Notes: generated from the letters alone by a model not told the origin. Shown: positions 43,867 through 52,763, counted from the stretch's first letter. The stretch: DNA of 53,920 nucleotides from Candidatus Zixiibacteriota bacterium (GCA_003599535.1 QZKQ01000113.1:1-53920); one strand, 5' to 3'. Numbers and translations: made by a program.

Positions 43867-44954
43867 GCGCTGGCCCGGGTTTTCGCTCGCTTCCCCTTGG
43901 GCGGGGCGGCCGACAGATCCGCTCGCACCGCCTGCGACACTTCCGCCAGGCGCTGCAACACCAGCCCGGCCGTCTCCACGCTCAGCGATCCCATGCCGCA
44001 GGACGGCGTCAACAGGCTCTGCCGCAGCAGGACCTCCCGGTCAATGCCGCGCCCTTCCAGGTCCGCCACCTGTTCCAGGAACTTTCGCCGGAGGGTCTCC
44101 GCCGAGCCCTGGGCGATCTGCGGGTTGGTGGGCACGATGCCCCAAGCCAGAACTCCGCCGCGCTTCAGGAACGCCTGCAGCCGGTCCAGGTACAGCGTCA
44201 TCCCCTGGAAGTACTCGTACGCGTCGAAGTTGATGACGTCCAGCTCCGTGTCCATCAGGATGGACCAATCGGTGTTGCCGCAGCAGTGCACCCCGGCCAG
44301 GGCCCCTTCCTGGTGGATGGCGGAAACCACCTCTTCCAGGTACTGCAGCACCTGGTCGCGGCTCAGATTGATGAAGGCCGACCCGAAACTGGAGAGGTAC
44401 GGTTCGTCAATGAACATCAGTACCTGGGGGTGCAGCCGCTGCAACTGGCGGGCCTGCCACCGGGCCTTCAGCGCCAGCGACTTCAGGACGGCGTCGAAGA
44501 CCTCTTCCCGATACAGTACCGACCGCTTGCGCTCGTCGGTGATCATCAGCCCGAAACTGATGGGGCCGGTCACCTGCCCCTTGACCATGACCAGTTCCGG
44601 GGGCCTAGTGCGCCACAACCGCCCGATAAAGGCGTGCAGCCCCGAAGCGTACTGCGGAGTGATGGCGAACCACTCCAGGTCATCCTCCAGGACCCGCTCG
44701 TAGAAGCGTTCCAGGTCCGCCCAGATGTCCCCGCGAAGATCCATGAACAGGCGCTCTTTGGCCGGGTCCAGCGTCACGAAGGGCATGCCCCCCGAGTACT
44801 GCAGGTACATGGACTCCAGGTATCCGGCATTGGGCAGTTGCGGCCAGGTGGGAATCTGGGGAAGGTACCGCAGCATCAGCTCTACCGCGTCCTGGGGATT
44901 GCTATGCGGCATACTGCCCACCGCGGTGGGCAGACAATTCGGCGTAAATGGCAT
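43863..44954 (-). CDS. Core-MetE-like (cobalamin-independent methionine synthase C-terminal type) methyltransferase
   Basis: 363 residues, one MetE/UroD-type barrel. The zinc ligands of MetE can be matched: H-x-C in GVHCCGN near residue 223, Glu in FDAYEYF near 245 and Cys in TPSCGMG near 319. The start PFTPNCLPTAVGSMPH is chosen because it matches family N-termini and lies after the promoter; the frame continues upstream over the promoter. Short 'core-MetE' proteins in anaerobes are known to take methyl groups from corrinoid proteins to homocysteine and to lie beside CODH/ACS genes. Coupling to cooC supports a similar role; methionine as product is inference. Confidence 0.8.
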   Translation of the reverse strand: MPFTPNCLPTAVGSMPHSNPQDAVELMLRYLPQIPTWPQLPNAGYLESMYLQYSGGMPFVTLDPAKERLFMDLRGDIWADLERFYERVLEDDLEWFAITPQYASGLHAFIGRLWRTRPPELVMVKGQVTGPISFGLMITDERKRSVLYREEVFDAVLKSLALKARWQARQLQRLHPQVLMFIDEPYLSSFGSAFINLSRDQVLQYLEEVVSAIHQEGALAGVHCCGNTDWSILMDTELDVINFDAYEYFQGMTLYLDRLQAFLKRGGVLAWGIVPTNPQIAQGSAETLRRKFLEQVADLEGRGIDREVLLRQSLLTPSCGMGSLSVETAGLVLQRLAEVSQAVRADLSAAPPKGKRAKTRASA

Positions 44955-44990
44955 CAGAGTTCGTCGCACCCTATTGTAATATCGGTCTTT

Positions 44991-45019
44991 AATATAATAA
45001 GACTTGCTCTGAAGAACAA
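44991..45019 (-). promoter_or_regulatory. Promoter of the core-MetE/cooC operon
   Basis: On the minus strand TTGTTC, 17-bp spacer, TATATT. The -35 box is in the loop and arm of the terminator hairpin of the upstream kinase gene. Confidence 0.75.
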
Positions 45020-45028
45020 GTCTTTTTT
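44999..45028 (-). terminator. Terminator of the histidine kinase gene, overlapping a promoter
   Basis: AAGACTTG and CAAGTCTT with a 10-nt loop; T-rich flanks on both strands. It lies 33-62 bp after the kinase stop. Confidence 0.75.
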
Positions 45029-45060
45029 CCATTACTGCCGCTGGAGGACCGGCGCCCGGA

Positions 45061-48000
45061 TCAGGCGGGTTCCAGCGCTTCCTCCGGCACCGGGGCCTCG
45101 ACCGCCGGCTCCGGAACGGTGGGATTCGCTTCCTCCTGCGCCCGTACCGGCAGATAGATGCGGAAGGCGGTGCCTTTCCCCGGCTCGGAACGGACGTCGA
45201 AGCGGGCCTGGTACTTCTTCAGCAATTGGAAGGAGCTGGACAGCCCCAGGCCGGTGCCGGTCGGTTCGCCGTTTTGGCTCTTGCCGGTGGCCGGCTTGGT
45301 GCTGAAGAAGGGATCGAAGATGTGGTCCAGGTGCTCCTGGGGGATGCCGCACCCGCTGTCGCGCACCTCCACCAGGATAAGGCCGTCGGACATGACTTCC
45401 GTCAGTACCCCCAGCTTTTTGGCTGGCGCATCGTGCATGGCGTCCAGGGCGTTCTTGATCACGTTCAGCAGGGCCTGGGAAAAGTCGCCGTAGACGCCCC
45501 GGATGGCGGGCAGCCGCGGATCGAACCGGTAATCCTTCTCGATGCGGTGCTTGAACACCAGGTCCGCATTCAGGAAATTCAGCTCTTCAACCAGCAACTG
45601 GTTCAGGTCAATATCCCGTTCGGTCTGATCCTGTTCCTGGCGGCTCTTGTACAGCATGTTGTTGATGATGGCGCCGATGCGCTGGGCCTGGGTCAGGGTG
45701 TCGTTCAGGTAGGGCAGGTCGCCCCGGGTCATCTTCAGCAGTTCGATGTGGTTGATGATCCCCTGCAGCGGCACGTTGATGTTGTGCGCGATGCCGGCCG
45801 CCATCATGCCCATGGTGGACAGCTTGGACTGCTGCATCAGCTCCAGTTCCATTTCCTTCTGCCGGGCTTCCAGCCGCTTGCGTTCGGAGATATCCCGCAG
45901 CACTCCCTGGGTCGCCGACTGCCCATCATAATTTACGTAACTAACGTTCACATCGAAGTCAATGATATTTCCGGATTTGGAAATGGCCTTGAACTCGTAG
46001 TTCAAGGGGATCTTCTCGCCTGCGGCCACCCGCCGGGTCCGCTCCATGATCATGGCCCGGGATTCCGGCGCCACCAGGTTCATGAAGTTGAAGTCCGACC
46101 GGTTCACCTCCTCCAGGCCGTATCCCAGCAGCTCTTCGAACCGGCGGTTGATGTGCACGAAACGCTTGTCCACCAGGATGTACATGGCGTCATTAGAATT
46201 CTCGAACAGGCTGCGGTACTTGCCTTCAGAATCCAGCAGCCGTTCGATCAGCTTCTGGTGCTGGATGAAGAGCGACAACTGCGGCTGAATCTGGTCCAAA
46301 AGGCCCTCGTGCCGGGGCTCGAAGGCCGCCGGGTTTTCCGAGGCCAGGAACAGCATGCCCAGGGGCACGCCGCCGTTGTTCAGCGGAGTGGCCAGGTAGG
46401 CCTGCGCCTCCATCTGCAACAGCATCCGCTCGTATTTCGATCCGGTCACCGGAATGCCGGTCTGGATGCGGTTGCGCTTGCCGTAGATGATCTGCTGGAT
46501 CAGGGATCCCTGGTACGATTCGAAGTAATCTTCCGGCAGTTGCACGTAGCTTTCCAGGTCCTGGCGGTCGCCCGACGGCACGATCACCAGCTCCACCTGG
46601 TCGCGCTCTTTCTGAATCAGAGCGAGAATCAGGAAATGATGTGGAACCAGCCTCTGCATCTCCTGGCTTAGGCCTTTCAACGCGCGCTCCATGTCCAGTT
46701 CGCCCAGCAGGATTCGGTTGATGTCCAGGATGATCTGCTGCTGCCGCTGGTTCTCCTTGATGTCGGTGATGTCGCGGAACACCCCCAGCACGCCCTTCAG
46801 CCCGGCCTCCGGACTCATAAGCGGCGTGGCGGTGATGATCAGGGTGCGTCTCTCCCCGTCGGCCCGGATGATCTCCATTTCGTAATGGCTGCGCACTCCG
46901 CGGACCCGGCTGGCGGTGTGCTGGCGGACGATTTCGTACTGCTCGGGGGATAAGAACTCCTTCAGGTTTCGGCCCACCAGTTGCCCCGGGCCCACCCCGA
47001 ACAGCCGCTCCGCGGCGGGATTGGCAAAGATAAGATTTTCCTCCAGGTCTCCGATGCTGACCCCTTCTCCCAGGCTGTCCACCAGGGTGCGGAACCGTTC
47101 CTTCTCTTCACGCAACGCCAGTTCCGCTGCCTTGCGCTCGGTGATATCCCGGGCGAAGCCGAACTCTCCGATTACCCGGCCCTCGCGACACTGCGGAATG
47201 CTGGTGAATTCCCCCACGATGTAGCCGCCGTCCCGGGTGGGGATGCGCAATTCATAGGGCGCGGGTATCTGGCCCTGGCTGACCTGCCCGGTGGTCTGCA
47301 GTGCCAGATCCAGATCCTCCGGATGGGTGAACTTTTCGATGTGCGCCCCCTGGTAGTCCGCCGAAGTCCACCCTGTCAGCCTCTCGAAAGTGGGATTAAG
47401 GAATTGGATGCGGCCTTCGGCGTCGAGGCTGTAGATGACGTCCGGGGAGTTCTCCACCAGCATGCGATACTGCTCTTCCCGGTGGCGCAATTCTTCTTCC
47501 GCCCGTTTCTCTTCGGTGACGTCCCGGATGACGGTGATGACCCGGACCACCCGGTCCCCCTCAAGCACCGGCACCTTCTTCGTCACCGTGTAGTATTCAC
47601 GGTCATGAATGACGTTCTGCTCCATGGAGGTGAGGGGCTTGCCCGTTTCCAGCACGGTGCGGTATTCGTCAAACGCCGCTTCCGGCAGGAAGGGGAACAC
47701 GTCGCGAATCTCCTGCCCGATGAAATCTCCGGAGTACTCCAATTCCCGGGCCACCCGGCGGAAGCTCTCGTTGATCAGGCGGAGGCGCAACTGGTCATCC
47801 ACCACATGGATCCATTCCTCAAGCGCATCCACCGTGGAGTGGTAGAAATCCTCCGAACGGCGCAGGGCCGCGTAGGCCTGCCGCTGCTCGGTGACGTTCT
47901 GAACCATATTCAGGAGGCATTGCTCCCCCTCCAGTTCGATGAAATCAGTGGAGATCAAAAACTGGAGATTCCGGTTGTCCCGGGTGCACAGCTCGATCTC

Positions 48001-49194
48001 ATAGTCGCGGATGCGATGCTCTTCCTGCATCTTGGCAATGTAGCTATGGCGCATTTCGGGGCTGGGCCAGATATGCAATTCCGTGGTGGTCCGGCCCAGC
48101 ACTTCCTCCCGCTGATAGCCCATCATCCGCAGGAAGGTCTCGTTCACATCCTGAATCCGGCCTTCCAGGGTGGTGATCACGATCCCGGCGGGGTTGGAAT
48201 AGAACGCCTTGGCGAAGCGGTCTTCCGACTTGCGCAGGGCCTCCACGGCCTTGCGCCGTTCAGTGACGTCCCGGATAATCCCCATGCTGGCGGGCCGCCC
48301 CCGGTACTGCACCAGGCTGGCCGAAATCTCCACCTCGCGGCAGGATCCATCCCGGCACTGGAATCGGGCTTCGTACAGGCTGGGCGCCTCCCCCCCCTGC
48401 AACCGGGTGCGGTAATGGGTGATGATCTGTTCCCGGTCTTCGGGATGAATGATGCCGATCCGGAGTTCCTGCATCTCCTGCAGCGTGTACCCGGTCATGG
48501 CGCACATGGCAGGATTGGCGAACTTGATATTTTCGTCCTGCAGGATGAACACGCCGTCGTGTGCCCGCTCCACCAGGGAAGTGAACTGCTCCTCGGACTC
48601 CTGCCGCGCCGCCTCCGCCTGCCGGCGCTGCTCCTGCAGATCCAGGCTGTGCAGGGCAAAAGCGATGTCCTCCACGACCTCCTGGAACAGCTCTGTCTCC
48701 TCAGCATCAATGGCCAGGTCTGTCGGCGAACTGACGTTCAACACCCCAAAGCACCGGCCGGAAGACTCCAGTCGGGCGCAAATTACCTTGGTCTGCTCCC
48801 CCCGGTCCGGCATGGAGCAGTTCCGGCACAACGCCATCCCATGGTCAAAAACCTGCACTCCGGGCTGCGATTGGGACAGGGCTGCGCGCCCGCAGGCCGG
48901 CAGGCCCTTCTCCGCCAGGAGGCGCATGAAGGCGTCGCCTCCGCCCTCGGATCTGGCTGCCTGGAGCGTGATCCGGCCGGTTTCATCCGTCAGGGCAATC
49001 CACGCACTGTGGTACCCCCGCGTTTCCACCAGGCACTGGCAGCAACTCTCGAGCAGCCGGTCGCGGTCCTTCTCCTGGGTGATGATGTGGTTGACCTTGC
49101 GGATGGCCCGCAGCACGGCGTTCAAGCGCTGCAGGTGATCCTGCTCTTTGTTTTTAGCTTCGGTACTGGTTGGCGTGGGGTCCTGATGAACCAT
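45061..49194 (-). CDS. Cytoplasmic multi-sensor histidine kinase (GAF-PAS x5-GAF-PAS-HisKA-HATPase)
   Basis: 1377 residues, no membrane segment. Reading from the N-terminus: coiled coil and GAF (~30-190, with LCRNCSMPD and further Cys that could sense redox or bind metal), five PAS/PAC units (~205-815, each ending in a D[IV]TE/DITD motif), GAF (~820-985), PAS (~995-1110), then the HisKA H-box AAGIAHNINVPLQGI near 1134, N-box NVIKNALDAM and G-box TGTGLGLSSS. The residue after the phospho-His is Asn instead of the usual Glu/Asp. GGAGG is 5 bp before the ATG. No response regulator is adjacent. The acidic Pro/Glu-rich tail is low complexity. Confidence 0.9.
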   Translation of the reverse strand: MVHQDPTPTSTEAKNKEQDHLQRLNAVLRAIRKVNHIITQEKDRDRLLESCCQCLVETRGYHSAWIALTDETGRITLQAARSEGGGDAFMRLLAEKGLPACGRAALSQSQPGVQVFDHGMALCRNCSMPDRGEQTKVICARLESSGRCFGVLNVSSPTDLAIDAEETELFQEVVEDIAFALHSLDLQEQRRQAEAARQESEEQFTSLVERAHDGVFILQDENIKFANPAMCAMTGYTLQEMQELRIGIIHPEDREQIITHYRTRLQGGEAPSLYEARFQCRDGSCREVEISASLVQYRGRPASMGIIRDVTERRKAVEALRKSEDRFAKAFYSNPAGIVITTLEGRIQDVNETFLRMMGYQREEVLGRTTTELHIWPSPEMRHSYIAKMQEEHRIRDYEIELCTRDNRNLQFLISTDFIELEGEQCLLNMVQNVTEQRQAYAALRRSEDFYHSTVDALEEWIHVVDDQLRLRLINESFRRVARELEYSGDFIGQEIRDVFPFLPEAAFDEYRTVLETGKPLTSMEQNVIHDREYYTVTKKVPVLEGDRVVRVITVIRDVTEEKRAEEELRHREEQYRMLVENSPDVIYSLDAEGRIQFLNPTFERLTGWTSADYQGAHIEKFTHPEDLDLALQTTGQVSQGQIPAPYELRIPTRDGGYIVGEFTSIPQCREGRVIGEFGFARDITERKAAELALREEKERFRTLVDSLGEGVSIGDLEENLIFANPAAERLFGVGPGQLVGRNLKEFLSPEQYEIVRQHTASRVRGVRSHYEMEIIRADGERRTLIITATPLMSPEAGLKGVLGVFRDITDIKENQRQQQIILDINRILLGELDMERALKGLSQEMQRLVPHHFLILALIQKERDQVELVIVPSGDRQDLESYVQLPEDYFESYQGSLIQQIIYGKRNRIQTGIPVTGSKYERMLLQMEAQAYLATPLNNGGVPLGMLFLASENPAAFEPRHEGLLDQIQPQLSLFIQHQKLIERLLDSEGKYRSLFENSNDAMYILVDKRFVHINRRFEELLGYGLEEVNRSDFNFMNLVAPESRAMIMERTRRVAAGEKIPLNYEFKAISKSGNIIDFDVNVSYVNYDGQSATQGVLRDISERKRLEARQKEMELELMQQSKLSTMGMMAAGIAHNINVPLQGIINHIELLKMTRGDLPYLNDTLTQAQRIGAIINNMLYKSRQEQDQTERDIDLNQLLVEELNFLNADLVFKHRIEKDYRFDPRLPAIRGVYGDFSQALLNVIKNALDAMHDAPAKKLGVLTEVMSDGLILVEVRDSGCGIPQEHLDHIFDPFFSTKPATGKSQNGEPTGTGLGLSSSFQLLKKYQARFDVRSEPGKGTAFRIYLPVRAQEEANPTVPEPAVEAPVPEEALEPA

Positions 49195-49210
49195 GGATGC
49201 CTCCGGATGA

Positions 49211-49231
49211 GCCCGGCATCAACGGCCGGGC
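49211..49231. other. Hairpin in the kinase leader
   Basis: GCCCGGC and GCCGGGC with a 7-nt loop, about 10 bp upstream of the ribosome-binding site of the kinase gene; may modulate its translation. Confidence 0.35.
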
Positions 49232-49421
49232 AGAATGCCTCGCTGGGAATCAGCCGGACAGAATGAAACCAAAGTGATGAGCTGAAAAAACCGGTTACGA
49301 CAGGAGACGAAAAAAGCTCATGGCCAGCCCTCCGCCGCGGCGGAAGGTCGCCTGAACTTCTCCCAGGGTGTGCGGAAAAGTGGCGAGCAAGTGGGGTGGG
49401 TAAGCCTCTTGATTTGATGGA

Positions 49422-49449
49422 GGCGGCCCCGGTCGCAGCCGGGGCCGCC
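49422..49449 (-). terminator. Hairpin after the outer-membrane protein gene
   Basis: GGCGGCCCCGG and CCGGGGCCGCC, 11-bp stem, 6-nt loop, 10 bp after the stop; no clear T-run on the minus strand. Confidence 0.5.
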
Positions 49450-49459
49450 GGTGATCAGA

Positions 49460-50755
49460 TTACATCCGGTACGACAGCGTCAGCACGAAGCTGGCCTGGC
49501 GCAGATCCTCTTCCCAGCCGGCCAGCAGCCGTTCCCAGGTGGCCCAGGTCAGCGATCCCTGGATCTGCAGGGCCGGGTCCACCAGGACCCCCAACCCGCC
49601 CGAGAACACGTGTTTGGCCGACAGCACCTCGCTGTCATCGAAAGGCGAGGGCAGGTATGCGTAACCCGCCTGCAAGCGGGCATCCACCCAGGGCAGCCAG
49701 TATTCCAGGCCGCCGTGCAGATCCACCGTAGGGCGGAGCTGGCGCGTGATTTCCCGGTTGGCCTGTTCCTTGTCGAAGCCCACCAGCGGGGGTTCGTCGG
49801 CGTAAGAAATCTGGCTCCAGTCGTTCAGCACCGCGTCGGCGGAAAAGCCGATGCGGTTGACCAGCGCCGCCGCGCCGATCCCCAGGCGGAAGGGGCGGGA
49901 AATGTGGTATTCGTACGTCTCGGAGAAAGTCTCCTCGGGGAAGAATTCCCCGCCAACCCTCTCTTCGAAGGATTCCGAGTAGCTCTCTTCGATGCCCAGT
50001 TTCAACGGAGTTTCCAGCGTGGCCCCGACCCGCAGCCAGGGCAGCGCCTTCAGCATCACTCCGGCCAGGAAATTGAAGCCGGACAGGTCGGCGTTGATGG
50101 ACTGGTCGAAGGCGGAGAAATCGCCGTTAGGAAAATCGGTGCGCTCCACGTAGGAGTAATCGTCGAACCCGGTCCACAGCCGCGCCGCCAGACCCACGGA
50201 AACCGCCGGCGACAGGTCAATGCCACCGCCCAACGACCACAGGCCCAGCCGGCCTGATTCCAGTTCATCGGCCATAAACGCGGCGTTCCCGTCCTCGCTG
50301 GAAAAGGTCCCAAACGCATCGAAAGGATGCGCCATGTGGTATCCCAGGGCGAACACCAGGCTGCCCCGGTAGGTGGGCACGGGGAAAACCAGGCCCAGCT
50401 CATTCAGCCGTGTGCGGGACAGTTGGGTGCTGTTCAAGTCACCCTGGGGAATCATCGCCTCGTCGCGGGTGTAGTACTGCGACAACCCCAGTCCCAGCTC
50501 GATGCGGCGCACCGAAGCCAGTCCCGCGGGATTCCAGTACAGCCCCGACAGGTCGTCCGATAGCGCCCGGTACGCTCCCCCCAGGGCCGCCGGCCGGGCG
50601 CCGGAGCCCATTTCCACGCCTTGCAGGACCAGAATTTCCGAGTACAGCGTCTCGTCAATGCCCTGCGCCTGGGCCGGTCCCGCCCCCGGAAGGATCTGGA
50701 GCCCCATCAGCAGCGCGGCGCAGAGCGATATGAAAGCGTATCCGGTGATTCGCAT
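49460..50755 (-). CDS. Outer-membrane beta-barrel protein (OmpP1/FadL- or PorV-like)
   Basis: 431 residues. Signal peptide ISLCAALLMGLQILPGAGPAQA, then GARPAALGGAYRALSDDLSGLYWNPAGLASV, the hallmark of the OmpP1/FadL/PorV-PorQ families, followed by alternating amphipathic strands and a C-terminal aromatic strand (FVLTLSYRM). Possibly the PorV-type shuttle of type IX secretion, which would fit the many sorting domains here, but a transport porin is equally possible. It begins 1 bp after the lipoprotein gene stop, so both are one operon. Confidence 0.78.
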   Translation of the reverse strand: MRITGYAFISLCAALLMGLQILPGAGPAQAQGIDETLYSEILVLQGVEMGSGARPAALGGAYRALSDDLSGLYWNPAGLASVRRIELGLGLSQYYTRDEAMIPQGDLNSTQLSRTRLNELGLVFPVPTYRGSLVFALGYHMAHPFDAFGTFSSEDGNAAFMADELESGRLGLWSLGGGIDLSPAVSVGLAARLWTGFDDYSYVERTDFPNGDFSAFDQSINADLSGFNFLAGVMLKALPWLRVGATLETPLKLGIEESYSESFEERVGGEFFPEETFSETYEYHISRPFRLGIGAAALVNRIGFSADAVLNDWSQISYADEPPLVGFDKEQANREITRQLRPTVDLHGGLEYWLPWVDARLQAGYAYLPSPFDDSEVLSAKHVFSGGLGVLVDPALQIQGSLTWATWERLLAGWEEDLRQASFVLTLSYRM

Positions 50756-50756
50756 G

Positions 50757-51338
50757 TCATTTCCCTCTGCGGCCCTGCCGCTCGTTATCCTGGTTGGTGT
50801 TCTGCTGCTGTTGCTGCTGCTGGTTGGTGTTGCCTCCGCCTCCCTGCTGCTGTCCCTGGTTATTAGGGGGCGGGGAGTAGATGGGCGGAGGATTGTTGGG
50901 CGGCGGGTTGGGCGAGGAAGCCGGCGAACCCAGCCCCCGGCGCGTATTCTGCCGCTCTTCCGGCGGTGGTTGCGGCGTTCCCGATCCGCCGCCCCCTCCC
51001 GGCCAACTGGGGTAACCGGGATAGTAGGGATTATAATTGGGATAAGGGTTATAATACCAGCCGTAACCCCACCAGGGGTCGTAATAGTACGACCGCCACG
51101 GGCTGCTGTAGTAGTGCTGGTAGGGGTAGAACCCGCCCCAGTACCCCCACCGCTGCCAGGGGTCGGTGTCGTAATAGTTGTACTGGTTGTAGTTCACTTC
51201 CGGCGAAACGGTCCCGGTCGAATCGTAGACCCTCGCCTCTTCCAGGCTGCGCGGCGGCTGGAAGGTGGTGTAACAGCCCGCCAGCCCCAGGACCACCAGG
51301 GTCAGAAGCAGCAGCCGGCTGATCCGCATGGCATCCAT
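50757..51338 (-). CDS. Tyr/Trp/Pro/Gln-rich lipoprotein
   Basis: 193 residues. Lipobox VLGLAGC ends a signal peptide, so the mature protein starts with a lipidated Cys. The middle third is extraordinarily rich in Tyr, Trp, Pro and Gly (GWYYNPYPNYNPYYPGYPSW), then a Pro-rich linker, then a Gln/Asn tract (NTNQQQQQQQNTNQ). No known domain. GAGGG 7 bp upstream supports the first ATG; a second in-frame ATG lies 9 bp inside. Coupled to the barrel gene, so probably a surface-exposed partner of it. Low-complexity content suggests an adhesive or wall-binding role, which is inference. Confidence 0.72.
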   Translation of the reverse strand: MDAMRISRLLLLTLVVLGLAGCYTTFQPPRSLEEARVYDSTGTVSPEVNYNQYNYYDTDPWQRWGYWGGFYPYQHYYSSPWRSYYYDPWWGYGWYYNPYPNYNPYYPGYPSWPGGGGGSGTPQPPPEERQNTRRGLGSPASSPNPPPNNPPPIYSPPPNNQGQQQGGGGNTNQQQQQQQNTNQDNERQGRRGK

Positions 51339-51446
51339 GTCCGTACCCTCTCGAGCCGAGGCTCGTTAAAACTTCGCCAACCACGTGATCCACCCCTCCC
51401 GGACGCAGGGGGAAGTCAGCATGGCTGTCCCTCATATTGAACTGGG

Positions 51447-51472
51447 AAAGGGACAGACTGTTCCCTCTGTCC
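51447..51472. repeat. GGGACAGA...TCTGTCCC hairpin element
   Basis: GGGACAGA and TCTGTCCC around CTGTTCCC, in the gap between the HD-GYP gene and the lipoprotein gene. Resembles 'GGGGACAGA' extragenic palindromes found in other bacteria; no transposase is nearby. Confidence 0.5.
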
Positions 51473-51525
51473 CCTCCCCTGGGATGACTGGTATGGCGGT
51501 GAAAACCGGGTACGGCCGCAGTCCC

Positions 51526-52542
51526 CTAATCCCGGAACATTTCCCGCACTACCAGGAAGTCCGCCTCCCGCTTCAGGAAGGCCCGCACGCAGTCCTCGGC
51601 GAAATGCTTGCCCGCGCTCTCGATGATGATGGCCCGGGCGCGATCATGGTTGATGGCTTCCTTGTACACCCGCTTGGAGGTCAGTGCGTCGTAGACGTCG
51701 GCCACCGCCACGAGGCGGGCCGACAGGGGAATGGCGGTCCCGCGCAGGCCGTCGGGGTAGCCCGTGCCGTCCCACTTCTCATGGTGGTGGTAGGCGATTT
51801 CCTTGCCCATGGTCAGGAAGGATTCCCCCGCCAACTGCTGGTCCGCCGCGCGCAGGGCGTCGCCCCCGATGCGGGAATGCTGCTTCATGATCTCGAACTC
51901 TTCGGGCGTCAGGCGGCCCGGCTTCAGCAGGATGGCGTCGGGGATGCCCACCTTGCCGATGTCGTGCAGGGGACTGGAATTATAAATCCCCTCGATGTAT
52001 TCCTCGGTGATGTAGGGGGCGTATTCCGGCTGAGTGGCCAGCTCCTCGGCCAGCAGGCGGGAAAAGCGGCGCATGCGTTCCAGGTGGTGGCCGGTCTCCG
52101 GATCGCGGTATTCGGCCAGTTTGGCCAGCCCCACCATGGCCACGCCCTGGGTCTGGCGAATCTGCTCCATCCGTTCCAGCAGCAGCTTTTCGAAGCGATC
52201 CCGGTCCATCATGGGGCGGCCGATGCCTACGTAGCCTTCGCGCCGGCCGGCGCTGTCCACGATGGGGGAGAAGGTGTAGTGCACCGCACGCCACTGCCCG
52301 TCCGGACCGATTTCCCGAATCTCCCCCTGGAATACCCGGTTGCGGGCCAGGTCTTCGCGCAGCTTCAACCGGCTGATTTCGTCCCACAGCTCGGCCGGAC
52401 GCCCCACGACTGCGCTCTTCTCCAGGCCGGTGGCCGTCAGGCACTGCTGGTTCAAGTCGGCGATATTCTCCTGGGCGTCCAACACCACGATCTCCACTGC
52501 GGCGCTGTCCAGAAGGTACTGGCTGATCAATTCGGCGTTCAT
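51526..52542 (-). CDS. PAS-HD-GYP cyclic-di-GMP phosphodiesterase
   Basis: 338 residues. N-terminal PAS domain (~1-110, IVVLDAQENIADLNQQCL) followed by an HD-GYP domain: HHLERMRRFS, LHDIGKVGIPDAIL near residue 190, HSRIGG, YHHEKWDGTGYPDGL near 255 and LVAVADVYDALTS. All metal ligands and the GYP motif are present, so it should hydrolyse c-di-GMP. GGGGGA about 6 bp before the ATG. PAS input suggests control by a small ligand or redox state. It has no receiver domain. Confidence 0.92.
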   Translation of the reverse strand: MNAELISQYLLDSAAVEIVVLDAQENIADLNQQCLTATGLEKSAVVGRPAELWDEISRLKLREDLARNRVFQGEIREIGPDGQWRAVHYTFSPIVDSAGRREGYVGIGRPMMDRDRFEKLLLERMEQIRQTQGVAMVGLAKLAEYRDPETGHHLERMRRFSRLLAEELATQPEYAPYITEEYIEGIYNSSPLHDIGKVGIPDAILLKPGRLTPEEFEIMKQHSRIGGDALRAADQQLAGESFLTMGKEIAYHHHEKWDGTGYPDGLRGTAIPLSARLVAVADVYDALTSKRVYKEAINHDRARAIIIESAGKHFAEDCVRAFLKREADFLVVREMFRD

Positions 52543-52680
52543 CGGTTTCCCCCATAAGATCTGGAATCTGCGTCATCCTGCGTCCGGGCACTGCCATGTT
52601 TCGCAACCCGCCCCCGCCGCCCCGGTTTCAAGTTGATACCGCCTCCCTGCGCCCCCCAGCGGGGAAGGCCGGTTCGACCT

Positions 52681-52711
52681 ATAGTATTGCAAAGAATGGA
52701 CCGAATGTCAA
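52681..52711 (-). promoter_or_regulatory. Possible promoter of the HD-GYP gene
   Basis: On the minus strand TTGACA, 19-bp spacer, TACTAT. The spacer is longer than the 17 bp seen at the other promoters. Confidence 0.45.
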
Positions 52712-52763
52712 CCGCTTTTTCCCCGGAACCGGGGCCGCCCCGCCTGAAAGCCCAAAGGCGGCG

